A DNA stretch of 53,621 nucleotides, taken from Ancylomarina sp. 16SWW S1-10-2 (GTDB taxonomy: Bacteria > Bacteroidota > Bacteroidia > Bacteroidales > Marinifilaceae). Each line of letters begins with the position of its first letter. The first letter of the stretch is position 1. The translations under genes and the position numbers were made by a program. The stretch spans positions 1 through 53,621 of the forward strand of contig NZ_SADB01000026.1 in the NCBI RefSeq assembly GCF_009669305.1. The letters are read 5' to 3'. A model generated the notes under the pieces. It ran no database searches and was not told the origin of the DNA. It saw only the letters and a program-made list of their open reading frames with translations. This document shows positions 42,563 through 51,655 of the stretch, in pieces.

Positions 42563-42733
42563 TTATTCAGGATGAATAGCTTCTACAGGACAAGCGTCAA
42601 CGCAAGTACCACAATCAGTACAAAGAGTTGCGTCGATAACATAATGCTCATCTCCCATAGAGATTGCTTCAACTGGACATTCTCCTTCGCAAGAACCGCA
42701 AGAGATACAATCGTCGTTAATTTTATAAGCCAT
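42563..42733 (-). CDS. 2[4Fe-4S] ferredoxin
   Basis: A 56-aa electron carrier. It starts at the ATG 42733 ([20 protein letters not shown]) and ends HPE. Two CxxCxxCxxxCP motifs supply the ligands for two cubane clusters: Cys9, 12, 15, 19, 38, 41, 44 and 48. This is the clostridial-type low-potential ferredoxin expected in anaerobes for pyruvate:ferredoxin oxidoreductase and Rnf/hydrogenase reactions. It is monocistronic, with a two-box promoter upstream and a terminator downstream. An overlapping plus-strand frame (42572-42808) is a shadow. Confidence 0.96.
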   Translation of the reverse strand: MAYKINDDCISCGSCEGECPVEAISMGDEHYVIDATLCTDCGTCVDACPVEAIHPE

Positions 42734-42764
42734 TGTTTTTATTTTTATAGTGTTAATATTAATA

Positions 42765-42793
42765 CAAATGTAATATCATATTTTAAACACAAA
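42765..42793 (-). promoter_or_regulatory. Ferredoxin promoter
   Basis: On the minus strand: TTTG (complement of 42790-42793), 17 nt, then TACATTTG (complement of 42765-42772), a TAnnTTTG match 31 nt before the ATG. Confidence 0.6.
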
Positions 42794-42934
42794 AAGAAAA
42801 TGGGATAGAAATGTACTATTTTAAAAGAGATTAAATAGTAATTCAAATTTTTCTTTGTGATAATATAAATGTAACAGTCATAAAGTAAACATTTTGAGTC
42901 TTATAAGGCGTGGTTTTTCGCAATAAATTTCCTC

Positions 42935-44116
42935 TTATTTATTTAAGAAATCTATTGCCAAATAAGCCATTATACCCATTGATGTTTCTAAACTGCTATC
43001 TTCTGCCTGAAAACCAGAGGTATGTAAACCACTTGATCTCTCTTTTTTTACACCAAATCGGTAAAAGCATGAAGGGTACTTTTGTGAATAAAAACCAAAG
43101 TCTTCGGTTGTCATTCTAATATCCATATCTTCAACTCTTTCATCATCTAAAAATGAGATTGCTGCCGTTTTTGCAGAGCGCGTATAGTTAATATCGTTGA
43201 CTAAAAAAGGGTAACCATGTCTTATATCTACTTCGCATTCTGCACCCATGCCTTTTGCCGTACTTTGAGCAATGTCAGTAATCAGCTGTTTAGCCTTTGC
43301 ACGCCATTCTTCATTCATTGTTCTAAATGTACCTTCTAACTTCACTTCACTGGGGATAATATTTGTTGCACCCTCGGCTATCATTCTGCCAAAAGTAAGA
43401 ACGGTTGGTATTCTAATATCAGCGTGCCTGCTTACAACTTGCTGTAGAGCAACAACAATGTGAGAAGCAATTAAAACCGTATCATCACATTTGTGAGGCA
43501 TTGCGCCATGTCCACCTTTACCTTTTACTGTAAGATACACTTCATCTCCCGATGCCATATACATACCTTCTCTGAAGCCTATATGTCCCGATTCCATATC
43601 AGGTAATACGTGTTGCCCCATAATTAAATCTGGTTCAGGATCAAGAGCACCTTCTTCCATCATTAATTTGGCACCACCAGGTAATAATTCCTCTCCTGGT
43701 TGAAAAATAAGTAAAACAGTTCCTTCCCATTCATTTTTTAGCTTATTCAGAATTTTGGCTGTGCCTAGTAAGCTAGCCATGTGCATATCATGACCACAGG
43801 CATGCATAACTCCCTCATTTTTTGAACAGTTTGTGTGAGTCTCATTCTCACAAATAGGAAGCGCATCCATGTCGGTGCGAAGAGCTAATATTTTTTTGCT
43901 CGGGTTTACACCTTCAATTTTACCTACAATACCTGTTTTTACGAACCCACTTTTGTATGGTATGCCATAAGAATCAAGTTTTTGTTGAACAAACTTAGAT
44001 GTCTCAAATTCTTCAAACGATAATTCTGGATTTTGATGAAGATGGGTTCTAATCGATTTAATTTCTTGAAGATACTCGTGGCTAAGTTCTTTTATCTTAT
44101 TTATGATTTGATCCAT
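42935..44116 (-). CDS. M20-family amidohydrolase (N-acyl-amino-acid / hippurate hydrolase type)
   Basis: A 393-aa cytoplasmic zinc hydrolase that removes acyl groups from amino acids or small peptides. Metal-binding motifs include ALRTDMDALP, HACGHDMHMASLLG and QPGEELLPGG with the catalytic Glu pair. The dimerisation insert is at about residues 185-300, and the late metal His is expected in the C-terminal GLHTSGFQ. Length and order match the AbgB/HipO group. The exact substrate cannot be read from sequence. It is a single gene, convergent with nothing and far from its upstream neighbour. Confidence 0.9.
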   Translation of the reverse strand: MDQIINKIKELSHEYLQEIKSIRTHLHQNPELSFEEFETSKFVQQKLDSYGIPYKSGFVKTGIVGKIEGVNPSKKILALRTDMDALPICENETHTNCSKNEGVMHACGHDMHMASLLGTAKILNKLKNEWEGTVLLIFQPGEELLPGGAKLMMEEGALDPEPDLIMGQHVLPDMESGHIGFREGMYMASGDEVYLTVKGKGGHGAMPHKCDDTVLIASHIVVALQQVVSRHADIRIPTVLTFGRMIAEGATNIIPSEVKLEGTFRTMNEEWRAKAKQLITDIAQSTAKGMGAECEVDIRHGYPFLVNDINYTRSAKTAAISFLDDERVEDMDIRMTTEDFGFYSQKYPSCFYRFGVKKERSSGLHTSGFQAEDSSLETSMGIMAYLAIDFLNK

Positions 44117-44835
44117 AAATTTTATTATAATCTGGTTAATATATGACGTATTTGTTTTTCTGAAATTATTTTGATTGCGACAATTAATATTAGAATCTAA
44201 ATATAGTTTTCAGGTATTTTGAGCCAATTCACTTATCAACAATAAATGTGTGTTCTAAAATCAGCTTGACTTTAATACTACTGTGTTCTTCTTTATAATA
44301 ATTAGAAACTGTAATTATCCCAATAGGGGTAATATAAAAATATAAGTTTGTTTATCGAGATACATGTTGGTTATACCCATCAAAAACATAAGAGCTGGAG
44401 CAATCATCGTTTCTTTTAAGGCCGATACGTTTCCAACTAATTTGCACTAAGATCAATACTATTTACAAGTAATAGGTCTAGAATTTGTATGCTTATTGTC
44501 TATAAATATATAAAGTAAAATTAGAAATTTCATTTCAAGAATCAATATATAAATTGAATGTGATGCAATAAAGTATTTGGAGATATAGAAAGTAATATGA
44601 TTTTGTATTAAGCAAAGCCTATGTACAGCGTAATTAAAAGCTTGTTATTTAATACATAAATTTTTGTTTTTAATAATCATTAACAAGTATTTAACGGAAC
44701 ATTATGGTAGCTTCGTTAAAATTTAATTATTTTTGCATGGATATCTTTATTTAGATAAATCTGAATTTATTTTTTTACAACTGTAATTCCGACTACCCAT
44801 TAAAATGAGTATCGGAATGTTTTAATACAAAAATT
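44117..44835. other. Long divergent intergenic region
   Basis: About 720 nt without a supported ORF or RNA gene. Only a weak palindrome (TTATCCC-aatag-GGGTAAT near 44316) and the -7 box TATTTTTG (44728-44735) for the DUF1573 gene were seen. Confidence 0.45.
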
Positions 44836-45924
44836 ATGAGATCTTTTTATTGTTTATTGATTGGACTAATGTTATCAAGTTTTGGAGTTAGTGCTCAAAA
44901 CTCGAAGCCGGTAATGGAGTTTAGTTCAAAAGTCCACGATTTTGGAACCTTCAAAGAGGAAGCAGGCAAACAAGTCTATTCTTTCGAATTTATTAATAAA
45001 AGTACAACGCCTATTATTATAAAGAATGTACGTTCATCTTGTGGTTGTACTTCTCCAAGTTGGAGTAAAGCACCTGTTGCTCCTGGTAGTAAGGGATTTG
45101 TGAAAGCAACTTATGACCCTAAAAATCGCCCTGGACCATTCAATAAGTCAATTACAATAACTGCCAATACAAATCCAGCCATTTCTATTCTTAGAATTAA
45201 GGGTACTGTTACTGCACGTGTTAAAACTGTTCAAGATTCTTTTCCTCGCTTAATGTCTGGCTTACGAATGACTAATAATCATTTGCCATTTACTAAAGTG
45301 ACAAATAATGAAATAAAAACAGCTGAATTAGAAGTATATAATGATACAGATAGTGCAATGACTGTTGGATTTAGGAGAATTCCTGCTCATTTGAATATCA
45401 AACTTGTGCCAGAAACAATCGCTCCTAAAACTAGAGCTAAGATAGTTGCTGTATACGATGCATCTAAAAAACATGATTGGGGTTTTGTAACAGATTATTT
45501 AGATATACTTGTTAATGGAAAGTTTGCGCCACGTAACCGTTTAACTATTAGTGCAAATATTACTGAAGATTTTGCAAAATTATCTGATAAAGAACTCGAG
45601 AATGCTCCTGTGTTAGAACTAGAAGAGAAAGTCTTTAATTTTGGAGAATTGACTCAAGGTGAGAAAACTGAGCATACCTTTATTATGAAGAATACAGGAA
45701 AATCTGATCTTTTGATTCGTAAAACAAAAGCATCATGTGGTTGTACAGCTATATCTCCTGCATCAAAAATTATAAAAGCTGGTGAATCGACAGAATTGAA
45801 AGTTGTTTTTAATTCTAGAGGAAAACGAGGTCGTCAGAATAAACGTGTTACCATAATAACAAATGCACCCAAAACTTCAAGTATTGATTTGCGTGTAATG
45901 GGTAATGTTGTTATGCCTAAGTAA
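44836..45924 (+). CDS. Exported protein with two DUF1573 domains
   Basis: A 362-aa protein. Signal peptide 1-20 (GVSAQ). Two DUF1573 Ig-like domains (ASH/Hydin-like) lie at about 25-110 and 255-360, each with the diagnostic cysteine motif: SSCGCTSPSW near 67 and ASCGCTAIS near 300. A divergent beta domain lies between them. The family is abundant in Bacteroidota and secreted; function is unknown. A TAnnTTTG box lies 100 nt upstream and a terminator follows. Confidence 0.88.
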   Translation: MRSFYCLLIGLMLSSFGVSAQNSKPVMEFSSKVHDFGTFKEEAGKQVYSFEFINKSTTPIIIKNVRSSCGCTSPSWSKAPVAPGSKGFVKATYDPKNRPGPFNKSITITANTNPAISILRIKGTVTARVKTVQDSFPRLMSGLRMTNNHLPFTKVTNNEIKTAELEVYNDTDSAMTVGFRRIPAHLNIKLVPETIAPKTRAKIVAVYDASKKHDWGFVTDYLDILVNGKFAPRNRLTISANITEDFAKLSDKELENAPVLELEEKVFNFGELTQGEKTEHTFIMKNTGKSDLLIRKTKASCGCTAISPASKIIKAGESTELKVVFNSRGKRGRQNKRVTIITNAPKTSSIDLRVMGNVVMPK

Positions 45925-45979
45925 ACATCGTTGTTTTAATAGTGATATTAAAATTATTGCAATAATTGAAAATATTGAG

Positions 45980-46018
45980 AAAGGTTGTTCGAGTTTAATT
46001 TCGGCAACCTTTTTTTTA
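45980..46018 (+). terminator. Intrinsic terminator after the DUF1573 gene
   Basis: AAAGGTTG (45980-45987) pairs with CAACCTTT (46005-46012), with a run of T following. Confidence 0.8.
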
Positions 46019-46048
46019 TAAAAGCAAATCGATTGTTTTTGTTCATTT

Positions 46049-46081
46049 TTTGAATTGATAAGCCCGTTTTTTTTAAATTTG
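46049..46081 (+). promoter_or_regulatory. meaB promoter
   Basis: TTTG (46049-46052), 21 nt, then TAAATTTG (46074-46081), a two-box Bacteroidota promoter 82 nt before the ATG. Confidence 0.55.
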
Positions 46082-46163
46082 TATCAATTCATTTTCTAAT
46101 TGTTTAATTTCCTATTCAAATAAGCATTCTATTATAAATGCTTATTGTTTAAAAAATATAATT

Positions 46164-47294
46164 ATGGTAGATAAAGACGATCATCATCATATAGAGAATT
46201 GTCATTCATACAAAGCTTTAAAGGTAAATCCAGGAATAAGTCAACCACCTTCGATCAATCCTAACGTTGTAGAAAGGATGAAGAATAGAAAGCGTAAAAG
46301 ATATTCTGTTGATGATTACATTAAGGGGATTTTAGATGGAGATATGACAATTTTGAGCCAAGCTATTACTTTAGTAGAGAGCGCTAAATTTGAACATCAA
46401 AAAATTGCTCAGGAGATTATTGAGCGTTGTTTGCCACATTCTGGTAAATCGTTACGTATAGGAATTACTGGCGTGCCAGGTGCCGGTAAAAGTACTTTTA
46501 TAGAGACTTTTGGACAGCATGTCACTGGAAAAGGACATAAGCTTGCTGTTTTGGCAATTGATCCAAGTAGTGAAAGAACCAATGGAAGTATTTTAGGTGA
46601 CAAAACTCGAATGGAGGGACTCGCGATAGATCCTAACGCTTATATTCGTCCTTCGCCTTCAGCGGGTTCTTTAGGTGGTGTTGCACGAAAAACGCGTGAA
46701 ACCTTGCTTCTATGTGAGGCTGCAGGTTTTGATACAATTTTAATCGAGACTGTTGGTGTTGGTCAGTCAGAAACGGCTGTACACTCGATGGTCGATTTCT
46801 TCTTGTTGATTCAAATCGCAGGAGCAGGAGATGAGTTGCAAGGTATTAAGCGTGGTATCATGGAAATGGCTGATACTATTGCTATTAATAAATGTGACGG
46901 TAATAATATAAATAAGGCAAAATTAGCTAGAGTTCAATTTGAAAATGCTTTACATTTATTTCCATTGTCACCATCAGGTTGGTCGCCTAAGGTTTTAAGT
47001 TGTTCTTCTACCGAAGAAACAGGTATTGCTGAAATATGGACTAACATTATGGATTATTGTAAGCATACAAAAGCCAATAATTATTTTGAAACGCATAGAA
47101 GTGAACAAGCAAAATACTGGATGTATGAAACTATTCATGAACAATTGCACGATAATTTTTACCATAATAGTAAAATAAATGGTATGATTCCTGATTTTGA
47201 AAATAAGGTGTTGAATGATGAAATAAGCTCTTTCGTTGCTGCTTATAAGTTGTTAAATACATATTACGACGAAGTTAAGCAAGGAAATGATTAG
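46164..47294 (+). CDS. meaB: Methylmalonyl-CoA mutase-associated GTPase
   Basis: A 376-aa G3E-family GTPase that guards B12 loading and protects methylmalonyl-CoA mutase. The P-loop GVPGAGKSTFIE lies near residues 103-114; DPSSERTNGSILGDKTRM, then ETVGVGQSE and the specificity motif NKCDG follow. The C-terminal helical dimerisation arm is present. The N-terminal 40 residues are an unusual His- and basic-rich extension (DKDDHHHIENCH) without a clear role. The mutase genes are not in the window. Together with the carboxyltransferase/biotin-carrier pair it indicates a succinate-propionate pathway. Confidence 0.93.
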   Translation: MVDKDDHHHIENCHSYKALKVNPGISQPPSINPNVVERMKNRKRKRYSVDDYIKGILDGDMTILSQAITLVESAKFEHQKIAQEIIERCLPHSGKSLRIGITGVPGAGKSTFIETFGQHVTGKGHKLAVLAIDPSSERTNGSILGDKTRMEGLAIDPNAYIRPSPSAGSLGGVARKTRETLLLCEAAGFDTILIETVGVGQSETAVHSMVDFFLLIQIAGAGDELQGIKRGIMEMADTIAINKCDGNNINKAKLARVQFENALHLFPLSPSGWSPKVLSCSSTEETGIAEIWTNIMDYCKHTKANNYFETHRSEQAKYWMYETIHEQLHDNFYHNSKINGMIPDFENKVLNDEISSFVAAYKLLNTYYDEVKQGND

Positions 47295-47420
47295 CTGTTT
47301 AAAAGGTTAATCTGATTAAATAAGTGCTTTATTGTATATAGAGTGTACTTGTCGAAATAAATTTTTGAATTCAAATTTTATAATTAGCTTTAACAGAATA
47401 TTAATCAAAATGTCGTTATT

Positions 47421-48518
47421 ATGAAAAAATTACTTTTCGCAGCTGTTGCAATTTCTGTCCTTTTTGCTTCCTGCAATACAAAAAAAACTTATGAACTTTC
47501 AGGAAAAATTGAAGGTCAACAAGAAGGTAAAATCTATTTGAATATAGAACAGGATAGAAAGCTTGTTAAAATTGATTCTGCTGATATAGTAAATGGTGTT
47601 TTTAAACTAGAAGGTAACGTAACAGTTCCTGATGTATGTTATTTACAGGTTGGCGATAAAAGAGGTGCAATCTCTATTTTTCTTGAAAATGCGCCTATCA
47701 CTGTTGAGGCTAATATGGATAATTTAAGAGAAGCTAAAATTACAGGTTCTGCATCTCAAGATGTTTATAATAGTTTTGAAGCTTTGATGGCTGAGTATAA
47801 AACGAAGCAAGAGCCTATTATTGCTGTATATAAAAAAGCAATGGCTGATAAAGATGAAGTTGCTGCCGAAAAAGCAGTAAAAGAATATGAGGCTATAGAT
47901 TCTGCAAAAATGGCATCTGTAAAAACTTTTATAAAGGATAATTCTACCTCTGTAGCAGCTTCTGTTATTGCCTATAGAAGTTTACTAAGTCAAGCTGAAG
48001 TTTCTGAAATGGAAGCTATATATAATGCTTTTAGCGAAGATGTAAAAGCTGCAAGAAGTAGTGTTGTTATCAAATCAAGACTTGATATTTTGAAAAGTGT
48101 TGCAGTTGGTCAGCCAGCTCCTGATTTTACTTTAAATACACCAGAAGGTACACCTCTTAGTCTTTCTAGTCTTAAAGGTAAAGTTGTAGTTATCGACTTT
48201 TGGGCTTCATGGTGTGGTCCTTGTCGTAGAGCCAATCCACATATGGTTGAAATGTATAATGAATTAAGTTCTAAGGGTGTTGAATTTTTAGGCGTTTCCT
48301 TAGATAATGACGAAGCTAAGTGGTTAAAAGCTATCGAAGACGATGGATTAATTTGGAAGCATGTATCTGATTTAAAAGGATGGGATTCTGCAGCTGCTAA
48401 ATTATATGGTGTAAATAGTATTCCAGCTACTGTTCTTATTGATAAGGATGGCATTATTGTTGCTCAGAAAATTTCTGGCGATAAGTTGAAAGCTGAAATT
48501 GAAAAATTACTTAAGTAA
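47421..48518 (+). CDS. TlpA-like thiol:disulfide lipoprotein with DUF4369
   Basis: A 365-aa envelope lipoprotein; the lipobox Cys18 follows LFAS. The N-terminal half (about 25-125) is a DUF4369 beta domain (YELSGKIEGQQEGKIYLN). A helical linker follows. A thioredoxin-fold domain (about 232-365) has the redox motif W-C-G-P-C at 264-268 and a cis-Pro in NSIPATVLID. Such proteins reduce or isomerise disulfides in exported proteins and are numerous in Bacteroidota. Partners are not evident here, though the window encodes many secreted proteins with paired cysteines. Confidence 0.9.
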   Translation: MKKLLFAAVAISVLFASCNTKKTYELSGKIEGQQEGKIYLNIEQDRKLVKIDSADIVNGVFKLEGNVTVPDVCYLQVGDKRGAISIFLENAPITVEANMDNLREAKITGSASQDVYNSFEALMAEYKTKQEPIIAVYKKAMADKDEVAAEKAVKEYEAIDSAKMASVKTFIKDNSTSVAASVIAYRSLLSQAEVSEMEAIYNAFSEDVKAARSSVVIKSRLDILKSVAVGQPAPDFTLNTPEGTPLSLSSLKGKVVVIDFWASWCGPCRRANPHMVEMYNELSSKGVEFLGVSLDNDEAKWLKAIEDDGLIWKHVSDLKGWDSAAAKLYGVNSIPATVLIDKDGIIVAQKISGDKLKAEIEKLLK

Positions 48519-48877
48519 TAAAAATATACTGAGGGAGACCTCTTGAGAATAACCTGATTGGTAATATACCTTTCAGGTTTTTTTTATTTAGAGTTTATAT
48601 AAAATGAGTACTGAGTTGATTTTAGTGCTTCATGTCGACTTGTAAATATTCCACGAAGTGTTTTGTTTTAATTAGTTAACTTCTTTTAGGTATGATACTA
48701 AAAGGATGAATCTCTAATTCACTTCTTAAGTGAGCTTATACGAGTTTAAGCACTTTGTAGTATCTTACTAGTTACCAAGTGTACTCGACATTGCGACAAA
48801 AAGTAAGTGCTAGTTGTTGGCATTAAAAAAGGGAATTCAATTATTTTGAATTCCCTTTTTTATATGTCTTATTGAGA
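48519..48877. other. Convergent intergenic region with two terminators
   Basis: This region is non-coding. One hairpin, AACCTGA ... TTTCAGGTTTTTTTT (about 48550-48588), ends the TlpA-like gene. A second, AAAAAGGGAATTCAA / TTGAATTCCCTTTTT (about 48826-48861), serves the minus-strand Crp gene. Nothing was recognised between them. Confidence 0.75.
48826..48861 (-). terminator. Terminator of the Crp/Fnr gene
   Basis: A perfect 15-bp stem AAAAAGGGAATTCAA / TTGAATTCCCTTTTT with a short AT loop and T-runs on both strands, 17 nt after the stop codon of the minus-strand gene. Confidence 0.85.
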
Positions 48878-49594
48878 TTAACCTAGTTTACTTATTCTAT
48901 CTAGTTTAACTTTATCAAGTATCTTAATTTTTCTACCATCAATTGCAATTACATCTTCACCAGCGAAAGTCGATAATGTTCTAATAGCATTCGAAGTTGT
49001 CATGTTTGATAAGTTAGCGATATCTTCTCTAGAAAGATAAACCTTAATCGTTTTTTCATCATCTTCGAAACCATAAGTATCGCGAAGAAATAATAAAGAC
49101 TCAGCTAAACGTCCTCTAATATGCTTTTGAGTTAAGGTAACAGTTCTACTATTCGAAAAGCCTAGTTCTGCAGCAAAAGATCGAATAATGCTTAGAGAAA
49201 TCTCTGGGTTAGTTTTGATGAGTTTTAAAATCATATCATAACTAACTGTGCAAGTAACACAATCTTCAATAGCAATGGCTGATACGATATTATTTTCTTC
49301 AGCAAAAAGAGCTCTATATCCTATAAATCCGATAGGTTTAGCCATGCGAATAATTTGTTCACGACCGCCAACACCTTCTTTAAATATTTTTACTTTTCCT
49401 TGTTTTAAAGAGATGAGACCTAAAGGTTTCTCTCCTTCTTTGTAAATGAATTCACCCTTTTTAAAAAAGCTACAAGTCATATTGTCTCGCAAATTCTCTT
49501 TTTCTTCTTGACTAAGGAAATTGAATATTGAATTAGGGTTATTTATTACCTCTAAGCAGACTTGTTCTCGAATTTTTTTATCACTTTCTATCAT
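48878..49594 (-). CDS. Crp/Fnr-family transcriptional regulator
   Basis: A 238-aa regulator. The cyclic-nucleotide-binding-like beta-roll (about 35-135; GEFIYKEGEKPLGLISLKQG) is followed by a dimer helix and a winged HTH at about 165-225 (YLSREDIANLSNMTTSNAIR recognition region). No Fnr-type set of four N-terminal Cys is present, and the phosphate-binding cassette of true CRP is not obvious. The ligand is therefore unknown. The ATG at 49594 is preferred to a TTG two codons earlier. A two-box promoter lies 51 nt upstream. Confidence 0.88.
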   Translation of the reverse strand: MIESDKKIREQVCLEVINNPNSIFNFLSQEEKENLRDNMTCSFFKKGEFIYKEGEKPLGLISLKQGKVKIFKEGVGGREQIIRMAKPIGFIGYRALFAEENNIVSAIAIEDCVTCTVSYDMILKLIKTNPEISLSIIRSFAAELGFSNSRTVTLTQKHIRGRLAESLLFLRDTYGFEDDEKTIKVYLSREDIANLSNMTTSNAIRTLSTFAGEDVIAIDGRKIKILDKVKLDRISKLG

Positions 49595-49644
49595 GATCAA
49601 ATCAGGTGTATGGATTTACAAATCAAATATGTTTTATAACACTT

Positions 49645-49675
49645 CAAATGTATAAAAATCAAATGTAATAGCAAA
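49645..49675 (-). promoter_or_regulatory. Promoter of the Crp/Fnr gene
   Basis: On the minus strand: TTTG (complement of 49672-49675), 19 nt, then TACATTTG (complement of 49645-49652). The -7 octamer is repeated at 49660-49667, giving a direct repeat CAAATGTA-7 nt-CAAATGTA inside the promoter. Confidence 0.55.
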
Positions 49676-49747
49676 AGAAATAAAGAAATTTATCCGTAAT
49701 TGAATTTTCAATGTAATGGTGTTATTATCAGTGTGTTGTAATTTATT

Positions 49748-51394
49748 TTAGTATTTTGCTACCAAAGGAATCTTTCTTCCATAGCCAAAAGCCTTTGACG
49801 AAATGCGTAAAACTGGTGACGTCTGAAACCTTTTATACTCATTCATGTTGACCAACCTGATAATTTTATCGACGATATTTTTTGAAAATCCCTGTTCAAT
49901 AATCTTGATAGGTGACATGTTTTTTTCAATGTATAGATACAAGATTTCGTCAAGAATATCGTAATCTGGTAAAGAATCGGAGTCTTTTTGATCTGGTCTT
50001 AGTTCAGCTGAAGGTGGTTTTACAATACTGTTTAAAGGAATGACTTCTTCATCCTTATTCATGAAGTATGCTAGTTTAAATACATCTGTTTTATATACAT
50101 CACCAAGAACAGAAAGGCCTCCATTCATATCACCATATAGTGTTCCGTATCCAACTGCTGATTCACTTTTGTTCGAGGTGTTTAGAACAATATGACCAAA
50201 TTTATTTGAGAGTCCCATTATTAAGGTACCACGAACTCGAGCTTGAATATTTTCTTCAGCAACATTAAATGGTAAGTCACCAAAAATTGGTGCTAGGCTA
50301 GTCTCAAATGATTTGAAAATATCTTGAATAGGTACAATCTCGTATTGTATACCTAGGTTTTCAGCTAAATCTACTGCATCTTTTATTGAGTGATCAGAAG
50401 AAAATTCAGAAGGCATTAATAAAACACGAACGTTTTCTTTACCCAAAGCTCTTTCTGCCAAAACAACTGTAACTGCCGAATCGATTCCACCCGAAAGCCC
50501 TAAAGTTGCTTTCTTAAAGCCCATTTTTCCAAAATAATCTTTTAAACCTAAAACGAGAGCATCGTGAATTTTTTCGATGTAGTCTACTTCTTTTACATCT
50601 GCCTTTTGATTTTCAATTTTGTCTAATTCTATAATTCCAAAATCTTCCTCAAAGTAATTTAGTCTGTGTGCAACCTCACCTTTTGAGTTTGTAACCATTG
50701 AATCTCCATCGAATATTAATTCGGTATTTGCACCAATTTGATTAACGTAGATTACTGGTAAATGATATTTTTTTGATACCGATTGAAGAATATCTGTTCT
50801 AATATTTTTTTGATTGTGAGAAAAGGGAGATGCCGCAATATTGACAACAAAGTCTGGTTTTAACAAGCTTATTTTCTCCATTGGAGAAATGGTGTACAAT
50901 TCTTCCTTTGCAAAATTATTGTCAACAGCCTGTTTTTCCCACAGGTCTTCGCAAATTGTAATTGCAATTTTCTTTCCCTGATATTCTACTAGATGATAGG
51001 TTGTATTGGGTTCGAAATAACGATATTCATCAAAAATATCGTAGGTTGGTAATAGGGTTTTATTGTGAATGCTTTGAACTTTACCATCGCACATAAAAAA
51101 AGCAGAGTTGTATAGTTTTTTACCCTTTGAATTAGGATTAATTGAAGGACCACCCATAATACCTGCAATATCAACACAATGCGTAGCAACAAGATCAATT
51201 GCTTTTAGCGTTTTCTCTATAAAGTCTTCTCGTTCCAATAAATCTTTAGGCGGATACCCACAAATAGCTAGTTCTGAAAAAACAACTAAATCAGCTTGCT
51301 CGCTTTTTGCTTTATTAATGGCTTCGATAATTTTGTCGGCGTTGACTTCGAAGTTTCCTATATGGTAGTTAAGTTGTGCTAAAGCAATTTTCAT
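49748..51394 (-). CDS. nadE: Glutamine-dependent NAD+ synthetase
   Basis: A 548-aa two-domain enzyme that makes NAD+ from deamido-NAD+, ATP and glutamine. The N-terminal nitrilase-type glutaminase domain shows the Glu41-Lys112-Cys148 triad (FSELAICGY, NKTLLPTYD, ITICEDLWE). The C-terminal synthetase domain has the PP-loop SGGIDSA near residues 301-307 and SNKSESAVGYGT. The gene is divergent from gldB, as in flavobacteria where nadE neighbours gldB. A -7 box TAACTTTG (complement of 51448-51455) lies upstream. Confidence 0.95.
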   Translation of the reverse strand: MKIALAQLNYHIGNFEVNADKIIEAINKAKSEQADLVVFSELAICGYPPKDLLEREDFIEKTLKAIDLVATHCVDIAGIMGGPSINPNSKGKKLYNSAFFMCDGKVQSIHNKTLLPTYDIFDEYRYFEPNTTYHLVEYQGKKIAITICEDLWEKQAVDNNFAKEELYTISPMEKISLLKPDFVVNIAASPFSHNQKNIRTDILQSVSKKYHLPVIYVNQIGANTELIFDGDSMVTNSKGEVAHRLNYFEEDFGIIELDKIENQKADVKEVDYIEKIHDALVLGLKDYFGKMGFKKATLGLSGGIDSAVTVVLAERALGKENVRVLLMPSEFSSDHSIKDAVDLAENLGIQYEIVPIQDIFKSFETSLAPIFGDLPFNVAEENIQARVRGTLIMGLSNKFGHIVLNTSNKSESAVGYGTLYGDMNGGLSVLGDVYKTDVFKLAYFMNKDEEVIPLNSIVKPPSAELRPDQKDSDSLPDYDILDEILYLYIEKNMSPIKIIEQGFSKNIVDKIIRLVNMNEYKRFQTSPVLRISSKAFGYGRKIPLVAKY

Positions 51395-51535
51395 TTCTAT
51401 ATAATTTTACGACAAATAAGTTTTATCGCCTACTGTTTGGCGGTTGACAAAGTTAATGATAAATCATTAATCTTTTAAAGTACAAGCGGCTAATGCTTAA
51501 ACAAAAAAATTGTGGTATAAATATGAGCTTTTAAC

Positions 51536-51565
51536 TTTGATGGTTTACCTATTTTGGTAATTTTG
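51536..51565 (+). promoter_or_regulatory. gldB promoter
   Basis: TTTG (51536-51539), 18 nt, then TAATTTTG (51558-51565), a two-box Bacteroidota promoter about 90 nt before the ATG. Confidence 0.55.
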
Positions 51566-51655
51566 ATAATATCTTATTTTCGAATAATTCTTTGTTTAAT
51601 ATTTTAGAATCAAGACATTGGGGAATAAGCTTTCGTTTAAATTATATAGATAAGA

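Noticed and set aside
42572-42808. Plus-strand ORF over the ferredoxin gene
   Set aside because: Shadow of the minus-strand ferredoxin, which has eight cysteines in two perfect cluster motifs.
44117-44835. Hidden tRNA or small RNA in the long intergenic region
   Set aside because: No cloverleaf, GGTTCGAATCC-like T-arm or strong hairpin with a T-run was found by eye.
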